Origin: Rummeliibacillus suwonensis
GTDB taxonomy: Bacteria > Bacillota > Bacilli > Bacillales_A > Planococcaceae
Direction: 5' to 3'
Length of the DNA: 64,000 nt
Assembly (NCBI RefSeq): GCF_007896435.1
Contig: NZ_VCBL01000001.1
Coordinates: 1-64,000, forward strand
The first letter of the stretch is position 1. Each line of letters begins with the position of its first letter. Shown here piece after piece: positions 6,849 through 14,343 of the stretch. The notes under the pieces were generated by a model. The model did no database searches and had not been told where the DNA came from. It saw only the letters and a program-made list of their open reading frames with translations. The position numbers and the translations under genes were made by a program.

Positions 6849-8333
6849 ATGACGAAAATTAAAATCAGCGAAATTATTACAAACCCAAATCAGCCGCGAG
6901 AGTATTTCGACGAACAAGCATTAATGGAACTAGCACAGTCTATTAAGGTTGAGGGAGTTATGTCACCAATAATGGTTCGACCACTTGATGATAAATACGA
7001 AATTGTACAAGGTGAACGCCGTTTTAGAGCAGCACAATTGGCGGGGCTGACGGAGATTCCTTCTATTGTGCGTGAATTAGATGAGCAAGAGGCTTTTCAT
7101 TTATCAGTTATTGAGAATATACAACGCGAGCAAATGACGCCAATCGAGGAAGCACGGGCATTTCTATGGTACTCGATGCGAGGTTATACCCAGGAGGAGA
7201 TTGCGGAGAAAGTCAAAAAGACACGTGATTATGTAGCTTCGAAAATGCGCCTATTAGAGCTATCGGAAGGAGTACAACATATGATAGCATGCGGCAAAAT
7301 TAAGGAGGGCCATGCAAAACAGCTATTACGCTTGCGGGCCGTTACAAAACGTTTATGTACAGAGACCTATGTCCCTATTCAATTCAGACAGGATATGTTC
7401 GAGACTTTCCAAGATAAATTCATACGCCATTTTTCTCCTGAAGATAAAATTTCAGTGAAGGACGTCGAGGTTTGGGTTGATGATTGGTACTACCTACTAG
7501 TTTTTTCTACTGTACGATACGTTGAAGGTTACGACAGCGCTGTTGTATGTGAAGCTAGCCACGAAAGCAAACTTCTGGCTCCGCTTGCGTTAGGCGATAT
7601 TTGTCTAATTTATGGACTACATATCAACAACTTAGATGAGAAAGATTACGAGTTCGCTGTCAAATATGAAGAAAGTCTTTTGAAACACTCATATGACCGT
7701 ACTTTCCGTAAATGGAGTATTGAGAAGTATTACGATGCTATTCGTTTCGGTGAGAATCCGATAACAAATCAACCGTTAGAGTGGCAAAAGCCTTCGGCGC
7801 AACGTGTATTTACAGTTGTATTAAGTGCGGAAAAAGGGGAACGAGACGATAACGACTTTTTGAAATTGATGGAATTACACGAAATCGAATGGAGCAAAGT
7901 TGCTGATCGTTTTGAGCAAGAATCAGACTTTCGAGAATCATTCGCGGCACTGCTTTATAATTTGCGCGTAAACCATTCTAGACTCAAATTTGAGGCTGGA
8001 GCTGTGAAAGATTTCTATGAATGCGATGAGTTCATCGTTAGTAACGGTATGACAAGTGTACAAGAATTCCTTTACCGTCCTATACCGGATTCACGCGTAG
8101 GATTAGAAAAGTTACGCCTAAGTGTTGAGCAAATTAAACGTGTAAATTCGGAGCGTGGCGGAGAAGAACTTTCAGACTATGAAATCGCGAAAATGTTATA
8201 CATCTTATTTCGTGAAGATACAGGAAAAATAGTACCAATGGATGTCGTAACGGAGCATCTTACAGCCGCTTTAGCACTCGATATATCATCGGATGAAATT
8301 GATCGCAGATTAGCAGAGGTAGAATCAGCGTAA
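6849..8333 (+). CDS. ParB/Spo0J-like nuclease-fold protein
   Basis: 494 residues from ATG 6849; ATGs at 6840 and 6843 lie almost on the AAAAGG ribosome-binding site. Residues about 1-95 form a ParB N-terminal domain with the CTP-binding motif GERRFRAA (about 55-62) and the N-E-N-I-Q-R segment near 90. A KorB/ParB-type HTH follows (about 110-145: YTQEEIAEKVKKTRDYVASK). The remaining 300 residues are unrecognised, much longer than a normal ParB dimer domain. No ParA gene lies nearby, so classical partition is unlikely. ParB-like proteins without ParA often serve as plasmid or phage regulators. Repeats at 8871-8925 or 16452-16679 are candidate binding sites. Confidence 0.8.
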   Translation: MTKIKISEIITNPNQPREYFDEQALMELAQSIKVEGVMSPIMVRPLDDKYEIVQGERRFRAAQLAGLTEIPSIVRELDEQEAFHLSVIENIQREQMTPIEEARAFLWYSMRGYTQEEIAEKVKKTRDYVASKMRLLELSEGVQHMIACGKIKEGHAKQLLRLRAVTKRLCTETYVPIQFRQDMFETFQDKFIRHFSPEDKISVKDVEVWVDDWYYLLVFSTVRYVEGYDSAVVCEASHESKLLAPLALGDICLIYGLHINNLDEKDYEFAVKYEESLLKHSYDRTFRKWSIEKYYDAIRFGENPITNQPLEWQKPSAQRVFTVVLSAEKGERDDNDFLKLMELHEIEWSKVADRFEQESDFRESFAALLYNLRVNHSRLKFEAGAVKDFYECDEFIVSNGMTSVQEFLYRPIPDSRVGLEKLRLSVEQIKRVNSERGGEELSDYEIAKMLYILFREDTGKIVPMDVVTEHLTAALALDISSDEIDRRLAEVESA

Positions 8334-8376
8334 TGTGTCACGTGACACATCGAAATAAACGAAAAGGATGATGACG

Positions 8377-8859
8377 ATGACGATTGAGACAAAACAAACT
8401 AATAAGGCTCTACCATTCAGAAATTCAATGGGCTATACGGCAATGCCTAACGAAGTTCTAAAGATATACACTGGCCATCCGAAGTTTGATGGCAAATGTG
8501 AGCGAGTTTATTTGCACTTACTAGATAAATATAACGACAGCTTTAAATATGCCTTTCCTACACAGGATTTAATAGCGGATGAAACGTTTTTAAGTCGTCA
8601 AAGCGTCATTCGTGCTTTAGCGATTTTAGAGGAACTCGAATTGATTCAGGCGATTTATAACACTGACTACGGCAATAACATTTATGTCTTTAAAAAGCCG
8701 ATTAATAATCGCGAGGAGTTTGAGCAACGATTTCCGGAGGCAGTAGAATACCGATTAAAATTCGAGGAATCTCGTGCTAAAGACAAAATTAAGCGCCATG
8801 AAAGGCAAGCGGATTACCGTGCAAGAGTACAAGAGATATTTGAGTGTGCCAATAGTTAG
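8377..8859 (+). CDS. helix-turn-helix protein, replication-initiator-like
   Basis: 160 residues from ATG 8377; ATG 8368 and 8371 touch the AAAAGG ribosome-binding site. Residues about 40-105 form a winged-helix domain (FPTQDLIADETFLSRQSVIR, then ALAILEELELIQ), like the N-terminal domain of plasmid and phage initiators of the RepA_N/DnaD-like type. The C-terminal 50 residues are very charged. Four near-tandem 13-bp repeats begin 12 bases after the stop codon, an arrangement typical of an initiator and its iterons. The initiator function is inferred from fold and position only. Confidence 0.65.
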   Translation: MTIETKQTNKALPFRNSMGYTAMPNEVLKIYTGHPKFDGKCERVYLHLLDKYNDSFKYAFPTQDLIADETFLSRQSVIRALAILEELELIQAIYNTDYGNNIYVFKKPINNREEFEQRFPEAVEYRLKFEESRAKDKIKRHERQADYRARVQEIFECANS

Positions 8860-8870
8860 TATGGCGTGGT

Positions 8871-8925
8871 TACTAGTTGTTACCGTATTAAGATTTACTA
8901 CCAAGACTTACGTACTAAGATTTAC
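8871..8925. repeat. iteron-like array, candidate origin or protein-binding site
   Basis: Three good copies of a 13-bp motif, TATTAAGATTTAC (8886-8898), TACCAAGACTTAC (8899-8911) and TACTAAGATTTAC (8913-8925), plus a weaker copy TACTAGTTGTTAC at 8871-8883. Periods are 13 to 15 bp. The palindrome ATTAGCTAAAGCTAAT (8940-8955) and the inverted pair AACGC/GCGTT (to about 8979) follow. This resembles a plasmid or satellite origin. Confidence 0.65.
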
Positions 8926-9073
8926 AAAAGATAGCGTCCATTAGCTAAAGCTAATAAACGCAGATAGCGATGAGCGTTATTGTATTATCTATTGCTGCTA
9001 AAGAAAGGAACAAAGTGAAAAGAAATACATTAGTGGTATCAAATATTAACCACATAAAATTGGAGGCTATAAG

Positions 9074-9862
9074 ATGATGATGACGAAAGCTGAAATTGCC
9101 GCACGCAAAGACTTACTAGCACTATTCTACACGCACTATCGCAAAGACTTGACGCAAGACGAGAGACAAGCGCTCGTAACCGACTTCATGGGTAAGCATT
9201 TAGATAAAATTAGCCCGTCTAAGCCGTTTATGAAGCATCCACTTAACCATATAAGCGCCTATGCTAAGACAAGCTCAGCGCTTGAAATATTAGCGGATTT
9301 CCTACTTGCGCCCAAACAAGCGTCTGAAAAATTAGAGGAGTATCCAATATTATCCGCTGATCGAGCGCTCAAGAAGGACATGCAGAAAGCGAAGGTTGAA
9401 AGAACGCTTATATTTCAACATGAAATCCCGGATAACGAAGAAGGGGAAGCGTCAAAAGTTTCGCCTGGTTGCGTGATAGAGGATGAAGCTATCTCAAGCC
9501 CTAGCGCTGAATCCGAAGCAATGTCCGGAATAGATGAAAAAGTAATTTTTGAAGGGGTTCCCCGCAAAGTCTATGAATATCGCAAGCAGATACGCCATGT
9601 AAAACGCTATGCTAACTTTTATGCGGCTAGTTTCGAAGAAATGGGCTATAACTACGAATTTGCTTTGCGCAAAATCAAGGCGCTAGACGTCAAACGCGTA
9701 TATGAATGTGACATTTGTGGAAATGCGGCGTACGCAAGAGACTTGCGAAAATTAGAGTCTAAGGTGTGCGATCAACAACGTGGAACTGGCGGAAGTAAAT
9801 TTTCATGCTGCGAGTTGGAAAACATGAAGCGCACGAAAAGAATTCAACGAGAAACCGCATAA
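9074..9862 (+). CDS. unknown element protein with a C-terminal zinc-ribbon-like motif
   Basis: 262 residues; ATG seven bases after GGAGG at 9062-9066. The N-terminal 90 residues are helical and basic (YTHYRKDLTQDERQALVTDF). The middle (about 115-160) is acidic and probably flexible. The last 60 residues hold Cys pairs (ECDICGNAAY ... VCDQQ ... FSCCELENM) that could bind zinc. No family recognised. It follows the iteron-like region and precedes a terminator, so it may be a single transcript with its own promoter. A DNA-binding or replication role is possible from context. Confidence 0.6.
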   Translation: MMMTKAEIAARKDLLALFYTHYRKDLTQDERQALVTDFMGKHLDKISPSKPFMKHPLNHISAYAKTSSALEILADFLLAPKQASEKLEEYPILSADRALKKDMQKAKVERTLIFQHEIPDNEEGEASKVSPGCVIEDEAISSPSAESEAMSGIDEKVIFEGVPRKVYEYRKQIRHVKRYANFYAASFEEMGYNYEFALRKIKALDVKRVYECDICGNAAYARDLRKLESKVCDQQRGTGGSKFSCCELENMKRTKRIQRETA

Positions 9863-9899
9863 TGGCGCGATTTATAAGACAAAAACGCCTTATATAGTA

Positions 9900-9926
9900 A
9901 GGGCGAAAAAAAATCGCCAACTTTTT
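9900..9926 (+). terminator. intrinsic terminator
   Basis: GGCGA (9902-9906) pairs with TCGCC across an A-run loop, followed by AAC and T6. It lies 40 bp after the 9074 gene. Confidence 0.7.
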
Positions 9927-10020
9927 TATTTCAGGTATAAACGTAAAAATGTTCATAATTACCCTATTTTAAAATTCTATCATGTAGATTTATGAAAATC
10001 AAGCGAATCGAATTGGAGCG

Positions 10021-10584
10021 ATGATGACGATGAAACAAACAAAACAATGTATAACTTGCGAAGAAATAAAACCACTTGAGGACTTCCCAATCCGTCCTAA
10101 AAGGTCAGATGGTCGTGAAGGAGAGTGCAAGGCTTGCCGTAGTGTACGTCGCAAGACAGGCGATGGCTATCTTAAGGAACGGCTTAGAAAGCACTACTAC
10201 AGAAGTAAAGGCGAGGGGCATTTGACAATAGAACAGCTTCGAGAGATAGAAAAAGGCACACATTGCACCTATTGTGGCTGCGAGTTAAGTGACAATACTC
10301 GCGTAGTGGATCACGTCTTTCCGCTTGGACAATGGTGGTCTATGAATAGCGCTATAAACATGGTTCTTTGTTGCAAATCTTGTAATTCATCGAAAAGTGA
10401 CTCTCACGTTTATGATTTTTACCAACGAAGCGATAAATTTACGCCAGAGTTATGGGGAAAGTTTGTTAGTGACTTTGCTGAAAGAGCGATAGGTCACAAG
10501 CCAACAGCAGAAGAAGTCAAGCAATGGAGTGAAGGATTTGAACTTGAGGCTAAGGAGTTGAAGGAACGTGTACAAAGAGCATGA
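10021..10584 (+). CDS. HNH endonuclease with N-terminal zinc finger
   Basis: 187 residues (start at ATG 10021, 10024 or 10030; GGAG lies at 10014-10017). An N-terminal CxxC...CxxC finger (CITCEE, then ECKACRS) is followed by a classical HNH module: CTYCGCEL, VVDHVFPLGQWW with the active-site His, NMVLCCKSCNSSKSD. This pairing is common in phage genomes, where HNH proteins act in packaging or as homing endonucleases. The C-terminal 60 residues are helical. Within the element it could nick or cut helper DNA, help packaging, or act in mobility; the sequence cannot decide. It overlaps the next gene by 17 bp. Confidence 0.88.
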   Translation: MMTMKQTKQCITCEEIKPLEDFPIRPKRSDGREGECKACRSVRRKTGDGYLKERLRKHYYRSKGEGHLTIEQLREIEKGTHCTYCGCELSDNTRVVDHVFPLGQWWSMNSAINMVLCCKSCNSSKSDSHVYDFYQRSDKFTPELWGKFVSDFAERAIGHKPTAEEVKQWSEGFELEAKELKERVQRA

Positions 10585-10795
10585 GTCCTGGGTGGCTGGA
10601 AACTTCATCTTTCTATACGTCGGCAGCGGGTATCAACTCCATAAAATTAAGCGTCGTAAAGGTTTCGAACTCATGTGCAAATACTACGACACACGCAGAC
10701 ATAAGCTCGCTGGCGTTCAATTCCGGATACCTAAGTCACAACATCGCGGTGTTGAAAGTGTCAAGCGCAAATTAGACGCTGGTTATTATGGGTAG
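10568..10795 (+). CDS. 75-residue basic protein of unknown function
   Basis: Starts at GTG 10568 inside the end of the HNH gene, with GGAG and GAAGGAAC just upstream, so translation is probably coupled. The product (MYKEHESWVAGNFIFLYVGS...) is basic and aromatic and looks like a folded small domain (KRRKGFELMCKYYDTRRHKL). An alternative frame starting at ATG 10581 gives a Ser-rich product without protein-like character and was rejected. No family recognised; linkage to the nuclease suggests a related role. Confidence 0.5.
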   Translation: MYKEHESWVAGNFIFLYVGSGYQLHKIKRRKGFELMCKYYDTRRHKLAGVQFRIPKSQHRGVESVKRKLDAGYYG

Positions 10796-10820
10796 CAAAT
10801 TCAATCAAATATGGCGTTTT

Positions 10821-10884
10821 AAGCCGTTTTAGACGTTTCATGATAACTAAGTCACCTTTTTAGTTAGAAACGCTCTGACGGCTT
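10821..10884. other. 64-nt long interrupted hairpin
   Basis: Three nested arms pair in order: AAGCCGT with ACGGCTT, CGTTTC with GAAACG, AACTAA with TTAGTT. ATTTTA follows. It could be a weak terminator for the HNH transcript or a protein-binding cruciform. Confidence 0.6.
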
Positions 10885-10936
10885 ATTTTAATGCTATTTA
10901 TAACCCTATATGTAGCTAAAGAAAGGAGTGTACGTT

Positions 10937-11560
10937 GTGAGTTTTTATTGTGTTTATAAAGTTGAAGATATTTCATGCGGTTGCACAGTAGGAAAGTCTC
11001 TCGAGCGCGCCACTCAAGACGGACAGGTGGTCCCGTTCTTTCCTGATGGACAAGCGGTCGGAACAATGTTTGGAGATCGCTATACAGTCGAAAATATCGA
11101 AGGCGAGACGATTTTGCAAGGCTCGGGCGGACTGACTGAGCTAGAAATGCGTCTAAGCGAATTCACTCATACAGATTTAACAGTCAACGGAAAGCCTTTA
11201 GAACGCTATAAAACGGACATATCACCGCTTATATACCACGTTTTAACCGGTGTAGACGAAAAAACAAACATCTTTTATACCGTCGTTCAGGCTGAAAAGA
11301 ACAACCGCAGTCAAGGTTATTGGGAGCTTTATGGACTGTATGACGAAATCGTAGAGCAACTTAATGAAATTTTGGAAGATGCCCGCGAAGATTACTTCTT
11401 AATCTACGAAAATAGCTTTAAATTCGTAGAAATCCCCGAAAATGACGCAGTAAATGCAGGAAACGGCTTCGATAATTCCGCCCTGAGAAGGAAATTAACG
11501 AAATTCAAAGCAGAAAAACGGAAGGAGCTAGTATATGAGCAAGAAAAAACGTACCACTAA
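10937..11560 (+). CDS. unknown element protein (207 residues)
   Basis: GTG 10937 is chosen over GTG 10928 because GAAAGGAG ends at 10928. The product begins MSFYCVYKVEDISCGCTVGK and looks like a soluble alpha/beta protein with acidic stretches; the last 25 residues are basic and helical. No family recognised. It overlaps the next gene by 26 bp, so the two are translated together. It starts a run of nine closely packed genes (10937-16020) that ends with the tail-like genes, which suggests a late or morphogenesis operon. Confidence 0.6.
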   Translation: MSFYCVYKVEDISCGCTVGKSLERATQDGQVVPFFPDGQAVGTMFGDRYTVENIEGETILQGSGGLTELEMRLSEFTHTDLTVNGKPLERYKTDISPLIYHVLTGVDEKTNIFYTVVQAEKNNRSQGYWELYGLYDEIVEQLNEILEDAREDYFLIYENSFKFVEIPENDAVNAGNGFDNSALRRKLTKFKAEKRKELVYEQEKTYH

Positions 11561-11960
11561 CGCTGATAAAGTCGGTTATGACGAAAAATGGCTGGAATCT
11601 GTGGCCGATATTTTGACGATCCCGACGTACAGTATGCGAGTTTATGTAAATAAAATTAACAGCGATGATACGGAAACGACTATTGTCTACGAAGATGCGC
11701 TCGAAATACATGAAATTACCTCCGTATATACCACTAAAAGCCCTATTTACGCGATTAATCAAGCTATTCGTGAGTGGTGTGACGAAATTGCAACGAAAAA
11801 AGAGCAACGTTTTGAGGTAACACACTCAAATATGCCCGGAATTATGCGGGAGATCGCGGAAGGCGTTGGCGGAGGCCAAGCGGTTGGCACATTCAAACGC
11901 CTGCAATCTAATGGAATTACGTTAACAACGAATTTTACGAAAAGGAGCCAACGAAAATGA
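11535..11960 (+). CDS. unknown element protein (141 residues)
   Basis: ATG 11535 with GGAAGGAGC upstream inside the preceding gene. The product (MSKKKRTTNADKVGYDEKWL...) has a central strand-rich part (MRVYVNKINSDDTETTIVYE) and a helical segment with a Gly-rich turn (GIMREIAEGVGGGQAVGTFK). Its last 30 residues carry a second basic patch. No family recognised. It overlaps the following gene in the ATGA manner, and both neighbours are translationally coupled to it. Confidence 0.6.
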   Translation: MSKKKRTTNADKVGYDEKWLESVADILTIPTYSMRVYVNKINSDDTETTIVYEDALEIHEITSVYTTKSPIYAINQAIREWCDEIATKKEQRFEVTHSNMPGIMREIAEGVGGGQAVGTFKRLQSNGITLTTNFTKRSQRK

Positions 11961-12106
11961 ACATCTATTACTACGAACAATCTCACACGCTAATTTTAGA
12001 TGAAGGGACTCAATTCAGGACGGTCGTGCTGCCGTCAACAGTAGCGGCAGAAGCCGTAAAAGCAATTATCAACGCAATTAAACAACAGGGGGCGGATGAT
12101 GGTTGA
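11957..12106 (+). CDS. 49-residue protein of unknown function
   Basis: ATG overlaps the preceding stop codon (ATGA at 11957-11960) and its own stop overlaps a TTG start (12103). AAAGGAGCC lies at 11941-11949. The product (MNIYYYEQSHTLILDEGTQF, then RTVVLPSTVAAEAVKAIINA) looks like a beta hairpin plus helix. Tight coupling on both sides supports it as a real gene despite its size. No family recognised. Confidence 0.55.
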   Translation: MNIYYYEQSHTLILDEGTQFRTVVLPSTVAAEAVKAIINAIKQQGADDG

Positions 12107-12318
12107 GCAATCAAAAAGTTTATTTAGAGGTAAGTGCAGATTTTGACGTTATGGAATATGCAGTAGCGAAAGTCGTTGCTGTCGATTGGCAAACAGGGCA
12201 GATTTTAGACACGTTAAAAGCGGAGTCCTACAAAGGAAATCCGTATCATTTAGCCGCTGAAACGCGCTGGCAGCTTGAAAATACGCTTAAAGATCAGGGT
12301 TTCGAAATTATTAACTAA
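12103..12318 (+). CDS. 71-residue protein of unknown function
   Basis: TTG start at 12103 overlapping the previous stop, with AGGGGGCGG upstream. The product (MSNQKVYLEVSADFDVMEYA, then VAKVVAVDWQTGQILDTLKA) resembles a small strand-rich domain followed by a helix. No family recognised. It lies in the middle of the coupled gene run. Confidence 0.55.
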   Translation: MSNQKVYLEVSADFDVMEYAVAKVVAVDWQTGQILDTLKAESYKGNPYHLAAETRWQLENTLKDQGFEIIN

Positions 12319-12337
12319 AACAAAGGGGATATGTGTA

Positions 12338-13135
12338 ATGCCAAACGTAATCGAAGAATTAGACGGATATATCAACAAAGGGCAAGAATTAACAAAAGCT
12401 AAGCCTTCTAAACTTGCGCTAGAGCTAAAGCAAGTAGTCGCAGAAGAAAAGCAACGTATCAAAATGGATAAAACAATTCAGAACAAGTTCGAAGAAGAAA
12501 AGAAAATGAGACGGGATTTTGCTAAGCAAGCGCTGAAATTTGCGCAAGAAATGAAAGACGAGTACGTCAAAATAGGTACGATAGCAACAACTGTAGCTCG
12601 TAAAGAACTCTTAAAAAAGCCGGAGCAACCAAAAGATGACTTACTTGTCGCTGAGTTTAACCAAGAGCTCAAAAAGTTAAAAACTAAGGCCGCGATTAAT
12701 ATGAATGGCGACGAGTTATCGCAACAAATTAGCGCGTTACTTGGTAAATATAGCGATAAGTACTTCGCTAATGAGTTATATGACGCTTATGACGCTCTTA
12801 GCGCATCGGTTTTATCGTCAAATGGCGATGTAGAGACGCGCAAAAAGCTAGCACGAACTTTTGAACAACTAGAAAGCTCAGCGTTAACGGAAGAACAGCA
12901 CAAAGCAAAAGGCGTACTTGAATACTTTGGAGACTATGAAAATACGGCGTTATTCAAAGACTTTTTACCGGCATATCAAGGCATCTCACGAACAGTTGGG
13001 GAACAATACGCCAAGTATCTAAACGATGGTAATTCAGGCATTGAAGCGATTGAAAACGAAGAAAAAGCGGAATTTGAAAAAGCACAGGCGGAGCTACTTG
13101 CGAGATCAAGTCGTGTAAGTCGCTTTACGTTCTAA
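12338..13135 (+). CDS. helical, coiled-coil-rich element protein (265 residues)
   Basis: ATG 12338 follows AAAGGGGAT. The product is almost wholly helical and highly charged, with long Lys/Glu heptad-like stretches (residues about 30-90 and 100-125), a middle domain rich in Tyr and Ala (about 135-220) and a short basic C terminus. Scaffolding or virion-assembly proteins often look like this, and it lies upstream of tail-like genes, but no family match is recognised. A role in assembly is therefore only a possibility. Confidence 0.55.
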   Translation: MPNVIEELDGYINKGQELTKAKPSKLALELKQVVAEEKQRIKMDKTIQNKFEEEKKMRRDFAKQALKFAQEMKDEYVKIGTIATTVARKELLKKPEQPKDDLLVAEFNQELKKLKTKAAINMNGDELSQQISALLGKYSDKYFANELYDAYDALSASVLSSNGDVETRKKLARTFEQLESSALTEEQHKAKGVLEYFGDYENTALFKDFLPAYQGISRTVGEQYAKYLNDGNSGIEAIENEEKAEFEKAQAELLARSSRVSRFTF

Positions 13136-13171
13136 GAATAAAAAATAAAAACGAAAAGGGGACGATTATTA

Positions 13172-13537
13172 ATGAACGCAATGACAACAAATGACGGAGT
13201 TTTACTAATAACAAATGACGATGAAATTTTAGAAACAGCAAAAGGCGAAGATATCCTATCACAACTAACTGGAAAGCCTGAGGAAATAGAGGAACAACGC
13301 CGGTTAATCAAGGCACAAAGGAACGATAAGACTCTAGGATTAAGGGATGATGTGCATAGCCTTGCTAAACTAGCATATTTAGCGCAATACAGCCAAGATA
13401 AAGTTTACTTTGCGAAGCTATACGTAATACTAAAAGCAAAATTAACGATAGAAAATGAGGAAAAATTAGAGCAGCAGGCTAAAGAAGTTGAACAGAGCAA
13501 CGATGGCATGATTACAACCAATAATTTAGTTGATTAA
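13172..13537 (+). CDS. unknown element protein (121 residues)
   Basis: ATG after AAAAGGGGACG. The product is acidic at the N terminus and helical afterwards (LRDDVHSLAKLAYLAQYSQD, then KVYFAKLYVILKAKL). Its size, helical content and place before tail genes recall tail-assembly chaperones, which sit just upstream of tape-measure genes in many phages, but I see no diagnostic motif or frameshift site. A TTCG-loop terminator follows immediately. Confidence 0.55.
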   Translation: MNAMTTNDGVLLITNDDEILETAKGEDILSQLTGKPEEIEEQRRLIKAQRNDKTLGLRDDVHSLAKLAYLAQYSQDKVYFAKLYVILKAKLTIENEEKLEQQAKEVEQSNDGMITTNNLVD

Positions 13538-13539
13538 AA

Positions 13540-13566
13540 CGGAGCTCCTTCGGGGGCTCTTTTATT
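13540..13566 (+). terminator. TTCG-loop hairpin between 13172 and 13590 genes
   Basis: GGAGCTCC, TTCG loop, GGGGCTC and TTTTATTT. It lies within the gene run and probably reduces rather than stops expression of the tail-like genes, unless an antiterminator acts. Confidence 0.8.
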
Positions 13567-13589
13567 TATGACGAAAGGGGGACGATAGC

Positions 13590-13967
13590 ATGGCAGATTT
13601 ACGAAAATACATGCCTGGTGATTTTTACGGTGATACTCCCGCAAATAAAATGGTGCAGCTAATGGCAAAAATCGGGCATAACGATGAGCTACAACTAGAT
13701 GTGGGCTTTATAACAAACCTAAATCCAATGGAAATAAAGCTCCAAGACGGCTTACTACTAGATGAAGAAGATTTTTCTTTGCCTGAGCGCCTGACGAAGC
13801 ATTACGAGTGGCACAACGGTACAAGAGTGGCAGTCGATCCGCGTTTAAGAGTAGGTGACGCACTAATCGGAATTATGGACGAAGTATGGCCGCGTTATAT
13901 GGTAGTAGACCGCATATCTAAAAGCGAGGCAGAGGAATGGATAGAACCAGAAGGGAGCATCGAATAA
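13590..13967 (+). CDS. XkdR/DUF2577-like phage baseplate protein
   Basis: 125 residues; ATG after AAAGGGGGACG. The core matches the DUF2577 (PBSX XkdR) pattern: a polar N terminus, then NPMEIKLQDGLLLDEEDFSL with the basic run after it, and near the C terminus the closing motif VGDALIGI ... RYMVVDRIS, equivalent to the G-D-x-V-L-L ... Y-V-V-L-D-R-V ending of the family. DUF2577 proteins are baseplate or tail-hub components of contractile phage tails. It is coupled to the next gene (TAA then ATG). Its presence without other baseplate genes suggests it replaces a helper component. The family call is from motif memory and moderately sure. Confidence 0.65.
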   Translation: MADLRKYMPGDFYGDTPANKMVQLMAKIGHNDELQLDVGFITNLNPMEIKLQDGLLLDEEDFSLPERLTKHYEWHNGTRVAVDPRLRVGDALIGIMDEVWPRYMVVDRISKSEAEEWIEPEGSIE

Positions 13968-14255
13968 ATGGCGATATTAGACGATTTACAGAAAATCAAT
14001 GAACTACAACAAACGTTCTTGCCAGTTTTAACCGGAGAGCTTAAAGACGAGCTCGCAATCAGACGTATGGTTGAAAAGATACCTCCAGTCAAGGCGATTA
14101 AGAAGGATAGCGAAGTCTATATCGCAGCTCAGCTAGTATTACGTGCTGGAAAGGCGCTAAATAAAGCGCAGGACAAGCAATCTGTTTGGCAGACGTTAAA
14201 AGCGCGGGGCTTTATGGAAGCAGCTCAAAAAGAAATCCGGAAATTTTATAAATGA
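13968..14255 (+). CDS. unknown element protein (95 residues) between tail-like genes
   Basis: ATG directly after the stop of the DUF2577-like gene, with GGGAG upstream. The product (MAILDDLQKINELQQTFLPV...) is helical and basic and contains IPPVKAIKKDSEVYIAAQLV. In PBSX-like operons a small helical gene also lies near the tape-measure gene, but I cannot match it to a family. A short terminator-like hairpin follows at 14297-14325. Confidence 0.5.
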   Translation: MAILDDLQKINELQQTFLPVLTGELKDELAIRRMVEKIPPVKAIKKDSEVYIAAQLVLRAGKALNKAQDKQSVWQTLKARGFMEAAQKEIRKFYK

Positions 14256-14296
14256 ACGTAGTAGAAAGTCGTTCGCTTGTGGTCAGAGAAAGAGAA

Positions 14297-14325
14297 AAAC
14301 GCCACAATGACGGCTTTTTATTATA
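14297..14325 (+). terminator. weak terminator-like hairpin before the tape-measure-like gene
   Basis: AAACGCC and GGCTTTTT flank a short loop and are followed by ATTAT. The next gene has its own AAAAGGGG ribosome-binding site. Confidence 0.5.
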
Positions 14326-14343
14326 CAAAAAGGGGATGGAGAA

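Noticed and set aside
10581-10775. Alternative gene starting ATG at the HNH stop codon
   Set aside because: Ser/Ala-rich product without folded-protein character; the overlapping GTG 10568 frame has better composition and a site for coupling.
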